The notes under the pieces: generated by a model
Seen by the model: only the letters and a program-made list of their open reading frames with translations
Databases searched by the model: none
Told to the model about the DNA's origin: nothing
NCBI GenBank assembly: GCA_000432175.1
Contig: HF989498.1
Coordinates: 1-6,049 of the forward strand
Origin: Eubacterium sp. CAG:786
Lineage (GTDB): Bacteria > Bacillota > Clostridia > Oscillospirales > Ruminococcaceae
DNA: 6,049 nucleotides
Reading direction: 5' to 3'
Shown: positions 1 to 5,181 of the stretch, in pieces
Numbering within the stretch: position 1 is the stretch's first letter
Layout: each line of letters begins with the position of its first letter
Made by a program: the position numbers and the translations under genes

Positions 1-48
1 AAGTACAGCGGAAATATTAAGGTGATAAGAAAGGAGCTTTTCAGATGA
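1..48 (+). CDS. C-terminal tail of an upstream gene (partial)
   Basis: Frame 1 is open from the first base and ends at TGA 46-48, giving 15 codons (KYSGNIKVIRKELFR). The other two forward frames close at 20 and 25. The stop overlaps the next gene's ATG as ATGA (45-48), the usual arrangement of translationally coupled phage genes, which is the main support. The basic tail is too short to assign a family. It could also be chance open sequence. Confidence 0.35.
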   Translation, partial: KYSGNIKVIRKELFR

Positions 49-320
49 GATACGAATACGGGCTTGCATTTTTCTGCGGCGTGGTAGTCATGGCTCTTGC
101 GAATGCGCTTTCGCTGGGGCTTCTGCCCTGCCGAGCGCTGGCAGTGATATTCCTGCTTGTAGCATTAGCGGCAGCGGGGATGATCGGATACTCCGCTTGC
201 TACAAACACCTGCGGAAAGCCGTTGACCGCCGGTCGTACCATGAGGGCGTGTGCAAGGGCATACGGGTCGGACGTGCGGAACGGCAGTCTGAAGTGCAGA
301 GGTTCCTCGAAAATGAATGA
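45..320 (+). CDS. Small two-helix membrane protein, unknown function
   Basis: A 91-residue protein that I do not recognise. Two hydrophobic stretches, about residues 7-27 and 31-53, should form a membrane hairpin joined by a tight turn (LLPCR). The C-terminal third (54-91) is strongly charged and basic-rich (HLRKAVDRR, RVGRAERQ) and would lie in the cytoplasm by the positive-inside rule. There is no signal-peptidase-like cleavage site. The start is ATG 45 with AAGGAG at 31-36, eight bases upstream. The 3' end overlaps the next gene by eight bases (ATGAATGA, 313-320). Possible roles such as superinfection exclusion or a membrane anchor for replication are guesses; holin is less likely because the position is upstream of the replication genes. 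Confidence 0.8.
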   Translation: MRYEYGLAFFCGVVVMALANALSLGLLPCRALAVIFLLVALAAAGMIGYSACYKHLRKAVDRRSYHEGVCKGIRVGRAERQSEVQRFLENE

Positions 321-558
321 AGAGGAACTGCTAATCGGATTCCTGAAGCTTTACCTTGACGGACTGGATAAGGTGAGTAATTACGACGCGGTGAGGGTCG
401 GAATTGAAATGTTGCTTTCCGAAAAGGTATTCCGCGACAGTGAGGAATTGTCGCTTTTCCTTGGTGTTGAATCAAGAATCAAAATCAGCGCTGAACGATT
501 ACAAGGCATGGCTGCTGGCAGGGTCATTTATATGCACCCTGCCATACCAGCCAAATAA
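313..558 (+). CDS. Small acidic helical protein, unknown function
   Basis: An 81-residue protein without a family I can name. The N-terminal 60 residues are acidic and predicted mostly helical (MNEEELLIGFLKLYLDGLDK, then EMLLSEKVFRDSEELSLFL); the last 20 residues (GRVIYMHPAIPAK) differ in character and coincide with an inverted repeat in the DNA. The frame is open further upstream (to 223), but ATG 313 is preferred: AGAGG at 298-302 lies ten bases upstream and the start overlaps the previous stop by eight bases, as in other gene pairs here. It is probably co-transcribed with the membrane protein before it. Confidence 0.68.
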   Translation: MNEEELLIGFLKLYLDGLDKVSNYDAVRVGIEMLLSEKVFRDSEELSLFLGVESRIKISAERLQGMAAGRVIYMHPAIPAK

Positions 559-653
559 ACGGGGTTTTGCCCCGCCTTAATGCGGCTTCCGGCAACGGAA
601 ACGGTTGCAAGCCCGTGCGAACGCAGAGCAGGGATAACGCCAGTCACACTGGC
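510..653 (+). other. Cluster of small inverted repeats in the 3' end/spacer before the replication genes
   Basis: Four hairpins follow one another: TGGCAGGGT/ACCCTGCCA (516-524 with 536-544, 9 bp, 11-nt loop), CGGGG/CCCCG (560-564 with 570-574, loop TTTTG), TTCCG-GCAA-CGGAA (587-600, a GNRA-type tetraloop), and GCCAGT-CAC-ACTGGC (639-653). GCAAC 592-596 can alternatively pair with GTTGC 604-608, excluding the GCAA hairpin. None is followed by a T-run, so this is not a standard terminator. The last hairpin ends three bases before the ribosome binding site of the next gene. A structured leader or processing region is possible; no known riboswitch consensus was recognised. Confidence 0.3.
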
Positions 654-655
654 AG

Positions 656-664
656 AAAGGAGAG
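656..664 (+). promoter_or_regulatory. Ribosome binding site that fixes the replication-initiator start
   Basis: AAAGGAGAG sits seven bases before ATG 672. It decides the start: the same frame is open back to a TTG at 567, but that extension would translate the hairpin-rich spacer and has no ribosome binding site. Confidence 0.8.
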
Positions 665-671
665 TGATTGC

Positions 672-1103
672 ATGAAATTCAAGATTTACGACTACGAGAA
701 CGACCGTTCGGTGGACATCGAACTGACCGCTTCCCAGTGGAAGGAACTCCAGGTGTTCCTGAAGGAGCTGAAGAACCCGACAGCGCATGACTACAAGGCG
801 GTTCTGGACTGCTTTAATAGTATCTGCACCGGGCTTCCTCCGGCGACGCGGCTGACGGATAAGCGCAAACGCGCTATCATCAAAGCCCAGAAAGACGGTT
901 ACGATCTGGAACAGGTGTTCCGCACTGCCGCCCAGAGCTCGTTCCTCCGGGGACGGAATGACCGCAAGTGGCGGGCGAGCTTCGACTGGATAATGCAGCC
1001 GGGCAATCTCGTCAAAGTAGCTGAGGGGCAGTATTCGGACAGCGTTCCGACTCCGGCTACGGCAGCGCCGATGTCCGGCAATCCGTTTGACGACTATGGA
1101 TAA
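672..1103 (+). CDS. Replication initiator-like protein (C-terminal domain of DnaD-type phage replisome organizers)
   Basis: This 143-residue protein matches the conserved C-terminal segment of Firmicutes phage replication proteins. The family pattern is seen at residues 48-122: FNSICTGLPPATRLTDKRKR, then FLRGRNDRKW, ASFDWIMQPGNLVKVAEGQY. In those proteins this segment follows a winged-helix origin-binding domain and is thought to contact the helicase loader or DNA. Here only about 45 residues precede it (MKFKIYDYENDRSVDIELTA...) and they do not look like a winged helix, so the protein appears minimal. The last 20 residues are Pro/Ala/Ser-rich and probably disordered, ending in an acidic tip (NPFDDYG). 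The stop overlaps the helicase-loader start by eight bases (ATGGATAA, 1096-1103). The pairing with a DnaC gene strongly supports a replication role. Origin-binding specificity cannot be read from it. Confidence 0.83.
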   Translation: MKFKIYDYENDRSVDIELTASQWKELQVFLKELKNPTAHDYKAVLDCFNSICTGLPPATRLTDKRKRAIIKAQKDGYDLEQVFRTAAQSSFLRGRNDRKWRASFDWIMQPGNLVKVAEGQYSDSVPTPATAAPMSGNPFDDYG

Positions 1104-1947
1104 AATAAACGGAGCGGAATTTGTGAAATCCCTTGCGGCGATACATACGCAGAACGACCCGCCGGTGGAGGGCGACTACACGGACGAGGACGGACTGCTT
1201 CACTGCGGAAAATGCGGCGGAAAGAAGCGCAGCCGCATTGAAGTCAGCGGCGAGGAGATCATCGTGCCGGTGCCCTGCGAGTGCAGGCTCCGGAAAATCG
1301 AGGACGAAAAGAAGCAGACTGCTGCCACGCTGGCAGCTATGCGCTCCACGGAACTCCGGAGGCTGTCGCTTATGGACTCCACCCTGGCAGCGGTGAAATT
1401 TTCGGGTGCTGACCAGTCCGGGGATAACGCCAGCAGCATTGCAAAGTGCCGCAGATACGCCGAGAAATTCGCGCAGATGCGCCGGGATAAACGCGGACTG
1501 CTGCTGTTCGGCGGCGTCGGCACCGGAAAAACTTACACGGCAGCGTGCATCGCGAACGAGCTGCTGGCGCAGGGAATTCCGGTCGTTATGACGTCCCTGG
1601 TAAAGCTCATTGACGGCGGCACGGACGAATTATGCAGCCGTATGGCAGCGATAGACCTGCTTATCCTGGACGACCTCGGAGCCGAGCGTTCCACGGATTA
1701 CGCCCTGGAGCAGATCTACAACATCGTGGACAGCCGCTACAGAGTAGGACTTCCGGCGATCTACACCACAAATCTCACGCTGGAGGAGCTGAAGCACCCG
1801 TCAGATCTGCGGTACGCCCGGATATACGATCGTATCCTGGAGCGGTGCTTCCCGGTGGAGTTCCGCGGGAATTCCCGCAGGAAAGCCGGAGCATGGCAGG
1901 GATTTGAGGACATGCAGGCGCTGTTAGGAGGTGACGACAATGACTAA
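1096..1947 (+). CDS. dnaC: DnaC-like AAA+ replicative helicase loader
   Basis: A 283-residue AAA+ ATPase of the DnaC/IstB group, expected to load the replicative DnaB-type helicase onto phage DNA in the cytoplasm. An N-terminal cysteine cluster (C37-x2-C40 and C61-x-C63) should bind zinc, as in many Firmicutes phage loaders. Walker A is GGVGTGKT (139-146), Walker B LLILDDLG (188-195), sensor-1 region TTN (224-226), and RYARIYDRI (239-247) holds the likely arginine finger. The segment between Walker A and B (about 167-186) is short for the family. ATG 1096 is chosen for its eight-base overlap with the previous stop; TTG 1087 in the same frame is possible, and neither has a clear ribosome binding site, suggesting translation by coupling. 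A MuB-like transposition ATPase is the alternative, but the cysteine cluster and the initiator-like neighbour favour a helicase loader. Confidence 0.93.
   Translation: MDKINGAEFVKSLAAIHTQNDPPVEGDYTDEDGLLHCGKCGGKKRSRIEVSGEEIIVPVPCECRLRKIEDEKKQTAATLAAMRSTELRRLSLMDSTLAAVKFSGADQSGDNASSIAKCRRYAEKFAQMRRDKRGLLLFGGVGTGKTYTAACIANELLAQGIPVVMTSLVKLIDGGTDELCSRMAAIDLLILDDLGAERSTDYALEQIYNIVDSRYRVGLPAIYTTNLTLEELKHPSDLRYARIYDRILERCFPVEFRGNSRRKAGAWQGFEDMQALLGGDDND
1926..1931 (+). promoter_or_regulatory. Ribosome binding site AGGAGG inside the dnaC 3' end
   Basis: A perfect AGGAGG, continuing as GTGA, lies eight bases before ATG 1940. The in-frame GTG at 1931 is part of the site itself and so is not the start. 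Confidence 0.85.
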
Positions 1948-2164
1948 AACCGAATGCGTCAACTACAACCACGGCAAAGACCGCTGTAATCTGCTCATGG
2001 AGCTGGTATGCGAACAGAAATGCCGGTGCACGTTCTTCTGCACCTACGCCCAGAGGGAGCTTTCCGACCGGAAGCACGATGAACTGCTGCGGAGCAAGCC
2101 GGAGGAAGTCCAGGACAGGGCGGCGCTGCTGTATTACGGTGGGAAGAAGCCCTGGAACAAGTGA
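1940..2164 (+). CDS. Small cysteine-rich, probably zinc-binding protein
   Basis: A 74-residue protein with six cysteines in its first 34 residues (C6, C16, C24, C28, C30, C34; CEQKCRCTFFC at 24-34), and a His at 11. The spacing suggests a compact zinc site. Small proteins with a similar N-terminal pattern (an early Cys-x-x-Tyr, Arg-Cys-x-x-Leu, then a Cys cluster followed by an aromatic) recur in Firmicutes phage early operons, without an established function. The C-terminal half is a charged helix (LSDRKHDELLRSKPEEVQDR). The gene overlaps the end of the helicase loader by eight bases (1940-1947), so it is translated from the same message. Confidence 0.8.
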   Translation: MTKTECVNYNHGKDRCNLLMELVCEQKCRCTFFCTYAQRELSDRKHDELLRSKPEEVQDRAALLYYGGKKPWNK

Positions 2165-2165
2165 T

Positions 2166-2180
2166 TTAAACAGTGTTTAA
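2166..2180 (+). repeat. 6-bp palindrome abutting the next gene's ribosome binding site
   Basis: TTAAAC-AGT-GTTTAA is a perfect inverted repeat (2166-2171 with 2175-2180). Its last bases are the first bases of AAGGAGG (2179-2185). As RNA it is a weak AT-rich hairpin; as DNA it could be an operator for a dimeric regulator such as the AbrB-like protein just downstream. It may also be chance. Confidence 0.25.
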
Positions 2181-2190
2181 GGAGGATTTT

Positions 2191-2475
2191 ATGGACAAGA
2201 AATTCAAGAAGCTTACCAAGTCCCGCGGGCTGACGATACCCAGGGACATGGCGGCGCGCCTCGACCTTGACGGGGCCACGGCGGCGCCCCTCGAGCTTGA
2301 CGCCGGAACTGCGGTAGACCTTACCGCTTCCGGGGACGGTAAACTCATCATTACCAGGCACATCGACACCTGCCGGTTCTGCGGCGGCGCGGAAAAGGTG
2401 AAGCAGTTCGGCGACATCTACTGCTGCCCTCTGTGCGCCACAAAGCTGTATCAGGAGGTAACCGCGGATGAGTGA
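2191..2475 (+). CDS. AbrB/SpoVT-like DNA-binding domain fused to a C-terminal zinc ribbon
   Basis: A 94-residue protein in two parts. Residues 7-56 have the swapped-hairpin (AbrB/MazE/SpoVT) pattern: SRGLTIPRDMAARLDL, then LDAGTAVDLTASGDGKLIIT, where two beta hairpins flank a short helix. Such proteins dimerise and bind DNA as repressors or antitoxins. Residues 61-82 carry C61-x2-C64 and C78/C79-x2-C82, a zinc-ribbon-like module. No toxin gene is next to it, so a phage regulator is more likely than an antitoxin. ATG 2191 is five bases after AGGAGG (2180-2185); the open frame back to GTG 2173 would include the ribosome binding site. The stop overlaps the next ATG by eight bases (ATGAGTGA, 2468-2475). 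Confidence 0.86.
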   Translation: MDKKFKKLTKSRGLTIPRDMAARLDLDGATAAPLELDAGTAVDLTASGDGKLIITRHIDTCRFCGGAEKVKQFGDIYCCPLCATKLYQEVTADE

Positions 2476-3106
2476 TATCGTTGACAAGGTGCGGGAGCTC
2501 AGCCAGATAAAAGCGGACATCGCGAAACTCAGCGACCGTAAGAAGCAGCTTGAAGCTTACTTTCTGGAACGCGGCGGCGATGATGTTCTGGACACCAAGT
2601 TCAAGTCCACGGTGTACGCCGACCCGGATTCCCAGGTGGCAGTCACCTACACCGAGGCGCAGGCGCTGACGATAGTGTATCCGCATTACCTTAAAGAAAC
2701 GCTGGGAGCGATGTTCCCGGATATCTTTGAGGAAGCCGTCAAGACCGAAGTCAAGCCGAAGAACAAGGACATAGAGCGCATGCTCATTGGCATGTACACC
2801 GGGAATTACACCAAATCCACACCGGAGGAGATAATAGCGCAGCTTCCCTGCGACGACAAGGCAAAGGCGGCGCTGGCGAAGAAGCTCAAGGGCGCGAAGT
2901 TCGAAATTGACCGGGACAACCTCGTGAAGATCGGTGGCTTCACGGAAGAGGACGCAAGCGATTACGCTTACCTGTATGCAGAAGCGGTGGTCTGGCAGAC
3001 ATTCCGGCGCATTGCGGAGATGTCCGGCGCGGACGACGCGCGGCTGCTCAGCTGCATAGATCTCGGCGTTGCGGTAGACAGCTCCACCAAAATCGCGGTG
3101 ACCTGA
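2468..3106 (+). CDS. Phage protein of unknown function, N-terminal coiled coil
   Basis: A 212-residue protein that I cannot assign to a named family. Residues 1-35 form a likely coiled coil (VRELSQIKADIAKLSDRKKQ), followed by a strand-rich stretch (46-72) and a mostly helical remainder, ending with a short aliphatic tail (LGVAVDSSTKIAVT). There are only two cysteines (128, 196), no nucleotide-binding motif and no membrane segment. AGGAGGTAA at 2453-2461 gives a very strong ribosome binding site nine bases before ATG 2468, stronger than for the neighbouring genes, suggesting high expression. The stop overlaps the GemA start (TGATG). Position among early genes fits a DNA-binding or recombination accessory role, but this is only context. 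Confidence 0.84.
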   Translation: MSDIVDKVRELSQIKADIAKLSDRKKQLEAYFLERGGDDVLDTKFKSTVYADPDSQVAVTYTEAQALTIVYPHYLKETLGAMFPDIFEEAVKTEVKPKNKDIERMLIGMYTGNYTKSTPEEIIAQLPCDDKAKAALAKKLKGAKFEIDRDNLVKIGGFTEEDASDYAYLYAEAVVWQTFRRIAEMSGADDARLLSCIDLGVAVDSSTKIAVT

Positions 3107-3597
3107 TGGCAACCAAGGAACAGATTCGGCGGATATATGCCCTCGGCGCTGCCGCCGGACTTCTCGACCGAAGCGCCGGGAACGACGATAATCTCCACCT
3201 GTGGATAAAGCAGTTTTCCCTGAAAGACCACATCTCGGAACTGACTGAGCAGCAGGCGGATTTCATCATCAAACACCTGGAGGAATACCGCTCGCAGGTC
3301 GCGCCGAAACCGGAGCTCGTCACCGAAGAGCAGAAAAGCTTGTGCTTCAAGCTGATGTATCGTATTGCGGATATTTCCCCGTCGGAGATAAAGCCCCGGG
3401 AACGGCTGCGGGGCGTAATCTCAAAAGTGACCGGCAGGGAGATACGTCCGGACAGGGACATATTCTTTAATGTCACACGGTCAGAGGGTTCGCAGATAAT
3501 CGAGCTGCTGAAGCGGATACTCCGCTCGGAGCAGAACAAACTGAAAAGGAGCAGTAAAAATGGGACTTGCAATGCTGGTAAAGAAGAGCCACCTTAA
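3106..3597 (+). CDS. gemA: GemA / Mu gp16-like regulatory protein (DUF1018) with a duplicated domain
   Basis: A 163-residue protein of the DUF1018 type, named after Mu GemA (gp16), which affects host gene expression and is encoded next to Mor in Mu. Two related halves are visible. Copy A (residues 4-60) runs from KEQIRRIYALGAAAG through LHLWIKQFS to LTEQQADFIIKHL. Copy B (74-138) runs from EEQKSLCFKLMYRIAD through LRGVISKVTGREI to VTRSEGSQIIELL. The family pattern is a helix with a Gln-x-x-x-Ile/Leu start, a short 'L-x-x-x-I' helix, and a closing helix that starts at a Thr and ends in I-I-x-x-L. The basic Lys/Ser-rich tail overlaps the next gene by 38 bases. The start shares one base with the previous stop (TGATG, 3104-3108). 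The molecular mechanism of the family is not settled. Confidence 0.82.
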   Translation: MATKEQIRRIYALGAAAGLLDRSAGNDDNLHLWIKQFSLKDHISELTEQQADFIIKHLEEYRSQVAPKPELVTEEQKSLCFKLMYRIADISPSEIKPRERLRGVISKVTGREIRPDRDIFFNVTRSEGSQIIELLKRILRSEQNKLKRSSKNGTCNAGKEEPP

Positions 3598-3823
3598 TGC
3601 AGATCAGCAGGAGGTGGCGGACATCATCGGGCTGGAGAACTACCAGGCTCTGGTGGATACGTTCGGGGGAACTCAGATCTGGATACCGAAAGCGCGTTCG
3701 CTGGTGTCAGCGCCGGAAATCGCAACATATATCCGGGAAAGGCGGCAGAACGGCGACACTCCGGAGCAGATAGCACGGGAATTGGAGCTTCCGGTTTCCG
3801 AAGTAAGACGGCTTTCCAAATGA
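3560..3823 (+). CDS. mor: Mor-family transcription activator
   Basis: An 87-residue protein with the architecture of phage Mu Mor, the activator of middle transcription. Residues 16-33 form the helical dimerisation part (QQEVADIIGLENYQALVD), followed by the diagnostic Gly-Gly strand FGGTQIWIPKA (35-45). A basic helix-turn-helix follows (52-87: PEIATYIRERRQNGDTPEQ, then IARELELPVSEVRRLSK). It is shorter than Mu Mor (129 residues), as is common for Gram-positive homologues. AAGGAG at 3546-3551 lies eight bases before ATG 3560. The gene is the last of its operon, directly before a terminator and a promoter that it could activate. GemA next to Mor is the Mu order. Confidence 0.9.
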   Translation: MGLAMLVKKSHLNADQQEVADIIGLENYQALVDTFGGTQIWIPKARSLVSAPEIATYIRERRQNGDTPEQIARELELPVSEVRRLSK

Positions 3824-3828
3824 ATTCT

Positions 3829-3860
3829 GGCTCATCGCAAAAGCGGTGAGCCGTTTTTTT
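3829..3860 (+). terminator. Strong rho-independent terminator after mor
   Basis: GGCTCATCGC (3829-3838), loop AAAA, GCGGTGAGCC (3843-3852), then G and seven T (3854-3860). The stem is 10 bp with a single G-U pair. It begins six bases after the mor stop codon and closes the early/middle operon. Confidence 0.93.
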
Positions 3861-3873
3861 ATGGTTTCGCTGT

Positions 3874-3883
3874 GTGATTTCAC
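3874..3883 (+). promoter_or_regulatory. Candidate activator dyad upstream of the -35 box
   Basis: GTGA-TT-TCAC is a perfect 4+4 inverted repeat centred about 42-43 bases upstream of the predicted transcription start. Mu Mor binds a dyad centred near -43 of its middle promoter, so the placement suits a Mor-type activator. The arms are short and could occur by chance. Confidence 0.25.
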
Positions 3884-3885
3884 TT

Positions 3886-3914
3886 TTTACAGAAACTTAT
3901 TTTTATAGTATAAT
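3886..3914 (+). promoter_or_regulatory. Sigma-A promoter for the packaging operon
   Basis: -35 TTTACA (3886-3891, one mismatch to TTGACA), a 17-base spacer, and a perfect -10 TATAAT (3909-3914). Transcription should begin near 3921, about 33 bases before the first start codon. The surrounding 90 bases are AT-rich in contrast to the genes. The boxes are good enough to work without an activator, so this may be a constitutive promoter, or one boosted by the Mor-like protein encoded immediately upstream. Confidence 0.85.
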
Positions 3915-3953
3915 GTGGGTGGATAAATATTTACATCAAAAGGGAGTGAAACC

Positions 3954-4310
3954 GTGGATTTTGACACTATCTATAACATGATACTTACCGCCGGAATGGG
4001 TGCGATAACGTTCTTCCTGAAACGCAGTTTTGACAAGCTGGACAGCCGTGCGAGCTGTTCGGAGGTTGAGGAGCTTAAAAACAAGCTTGGCAGCCGCGCA
4101 AGCCGCTCCGATGTCGAGGAGCTCAAGGACAAGCTTGAAAGCGCCGACGAGAAATACGCCAGTAAATCCGAGCTTAACGAGCTGAAAAAATCCATTGAGA
4201 AAATCGAAAGCAACATTGATTTTCTCAAGGAAAATACAGTGCGTAATGCAGATTTTATACGCACCATGAGCCGACTCGAAAATAAGATAGACGATTTAAA
4301 AAAAGGGTGA
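3954..4310 (+). CDS. Membrane-anchored coiled-coil protein (DUF2730-like, Mu middle-region type)
   Basis: A 118-residue protein with a single N-terminal membrane segment (about residues 6-22, IYNMILTAGMGAITFFL), followed by a Lys/Arg stop-transfer stretch and a long coiled coil to the end. It contains a 16-residue repeat: KLDSRASCSEVEELKN (28-43) and KLGSRASRSDVEELKD (44-59), then a diverged third stretch up to LNELKK. Size, topology and position, two genes before the small terminase, fit the DUF2730 proteins of Mu-like phages, whose role is unknown; XhlA-type lysis proteins are a less likely alternative since their membrane segment is C-terminal. The start is GTG 3954, with GGGAG at 3942-3946 seven bases upstream. 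First gene of the operon driven by the promoter at 3886-3914. Confidence 0.83.
   Translation: MDFDTIYNMILTAGMGAITFFLKRSFDKLDSRASCSEVEELKNKLGSRASRSDVEELKDKLESADEKYASKSELNELKKSIEKIESNIDFLKENTVRNADFIRTMSRLENKIDDLKKG
4035..4130 (+). repeat. Tandem 48-bp repeat encoding 16-residue coiled-coil units
   Basis: Two adjoining units (4035-4082, 4083-4130) encode nearly the same 16 residues, 12 of 16 identical. DNA differences fall largely at third codon positions, showing that the protein sequence has been kept under selection after duplication. A weaker third unit follows from 4131. Confidence 0.85.
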
Positions 4311-4316
4311 TTATAG

Positions 4317-4637
4317 ATGGATATGGAAAGAGTACACCGCGAGAAATTCTGCGACAACAATTCCCGGGTGCTTCGGGCTATAAATACGCTGCGGACAAAA
4401 TACGTCCGCATACGTGAGCTGGAATACGGTCTGGAGGTCGACGTGAGCGCTCCGGAGATAGCAGACTGCGTGAACTACCTGAACGAGGGTGGATACATCA
4501 AGCTCCGTGACGTGGAGTTCCATAATGAAGTAGCCGACCTTGCGGACGCCGAGCTGCACAGCCTGGAAGCCAAGCTGACCGCCAAGGGCATTGCGTTCCT
4601 CAACGGCAAGATTTCTGACCCCTGCATAAGGCGGTGA
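4317..4637 (+). CDS. Small winged-helix-like protein (Mu gp26-like)
   Basis: A 106-residue protein. Residues 13-65 look like a winged helix: a helix with RVLRAINTLRTKY, then SAPEIADCVNYLNEGGYIKL, where the last part is the typical recognition helix leading into the wing. A conserved ending LTAKGIAFLNGKISDPCIRR (87-106) matches small proteins found just before DUF3486 genes in Mu-like phages ('LTAKG-x-x-x-L-x-G...DPGI'). Their function is not known to me; DNA binding is inferred from the fold. AAGGGTGA (4303-4310) is seven bases before ATG 4317; an in-frame ATG at 4323 is an alternative. The gap to the next gene is four bases. Confidence 0.78.
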   Translation: MDMERVHREKFCDNNSRVLRAINTLRTKYVRIRELEYGLEVDVSAPEIADCVNYLNEGGYIKLRDVEFHNEVADLADAELHSLEAKLTAKGIAFLNGKISDPCIRR

Positions 4638-4641
4638 GCCC

Positions 4642-5181
4642 ATGAAACGTAAGCACAGCAAGATAGACAAGCTGCCGTCGGATATCAAGGAAGCCGTTGA
4701 GCAGATGATCCTCGGGGATTACACCTACCGCGATGTCTGCGACTTCGTCCGGGAAACGGCGAACGTCACGCTTTCCGAAGCGGCGGTCTGCAGGTACGCC
4801 CAGGGGCTGAACGCCAGCGTGCAGGAGATTCGCCTTGCAAGCGAGAATATGCGCGCTCTGACCGAGGAAATGCAGAAGTTCCCGCAGCTTGACACCACCG
4901 AGGGCATTGCCCGGCTGATATCCCACAAGGTGCTCCAGGCAGTCCAGCAGATGGACGAGATCGCGCTGAAGGAAGCCGACCCGCTGAAGCTTATCGAAAA
5001 GGCAACGGCGCTGATCAGGGCGGTAAGTTTGAAAAACTCCACGGATATCAGGACGGCGAATCTGAAAAACGTGGCGTTCGAGAGCTTCAAGGAAGAGATC
5101 TTCGACGCTATGGCAAAGGAAAACCCGGAGCTGTACAAGGCTATGGTGCAGTTCATAAACAGCAAGTCGCAGGAGGAATAA
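4642..5181 (+). CDS. DUF3486 / Mu gp27-like putative small terminase subunit
   Basis: A 179-residue protein close to the usual length of the DUF3486 family, which includes Mu gp27 and is regarded as the small terminase (DNA recognition for packaging). The diagnostic N-terminus is present: RKHSKIDKLPSDIKEAVEQM (3-22), then GDYTYRDVCDFVR and SEAAVCRYAQGL (45-56), together forming a helix-turn-helix. The remainder is helical, with a central stretch LDTTEGIARLISHKVLQAV (83-101) and a C-terminal FKEEIFDAMAKENPELYK also typical of the family. GGTGA at 4633-4637 lies close before ATG 4642. The stop overlaps the next ATG by one base (TAATG, 5179-5183). The large terminase normally encoded shortly after is absent from the window. 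Confidence 0.87.
   Translation: MKRKHSKIDKLPSDIKEAVEQMILGDYTYRDVCDFVRETANVTLSEAAVCRYAQGLNASVQEIRLASENMRALTEEMQKFPQLDTTEGIARLISHKVLQAVQQMDEIALKEADPLKLIEKATALIRAVSLKNSTDIRTANLKNVAFESFKEEIFDAMAKENPELYKAMVQFINSKSQEE

Noticed and set aside
223..312. Upstream extension of the small acidic protein
   Set aside because: It would overlap most of the basic tail of the preceding gene, and ATG 313 has its own ribosome binding site and a typical eight-base overlap.
560..574. CGGGG-TTTTG-CCCCG hairpin as a terminator
   Set aside because: The stem is only 5 bp and is followed by CCTTAA rather than a T-run; at most a pause or leader structure.
606..638. Promoter TTGCAA ... GATAAC before the replication gene
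   Set aside because: Spacing is about 21 bases and the -10 match is poor.
631..643. 13-base repeat gggataacgccag, also at 1421-1433
   Set aside because: One 13-base match in 6 kb is not unlikely by chance, the second copy lies within dnaC coding sequence, and no third copy was seen.
600..655. Possible cobalamin-type riboswitch in the spacer (CAGGGATAACGCCAGT)
   Set aside because: Only a loose resemblance; the conserved B12 box and the core helices are not present and the downstream gene is a phage replication gene.
567..671. Upstream extension of the replication initiator to TTG 567
   Set aside because: The added residues translate the hairpin spacer, there is no ribosome binding site before 567, and ATG 672 has a very good one.
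2351..3112. Long minus-strand open frame of about 250 codons
   Set aside because: It is the shadow of the plus-strand genes, with no ribosome binding site and low-complexity His/Arg/Leu-rich translation; the plus frame has overlaps and a strong start.
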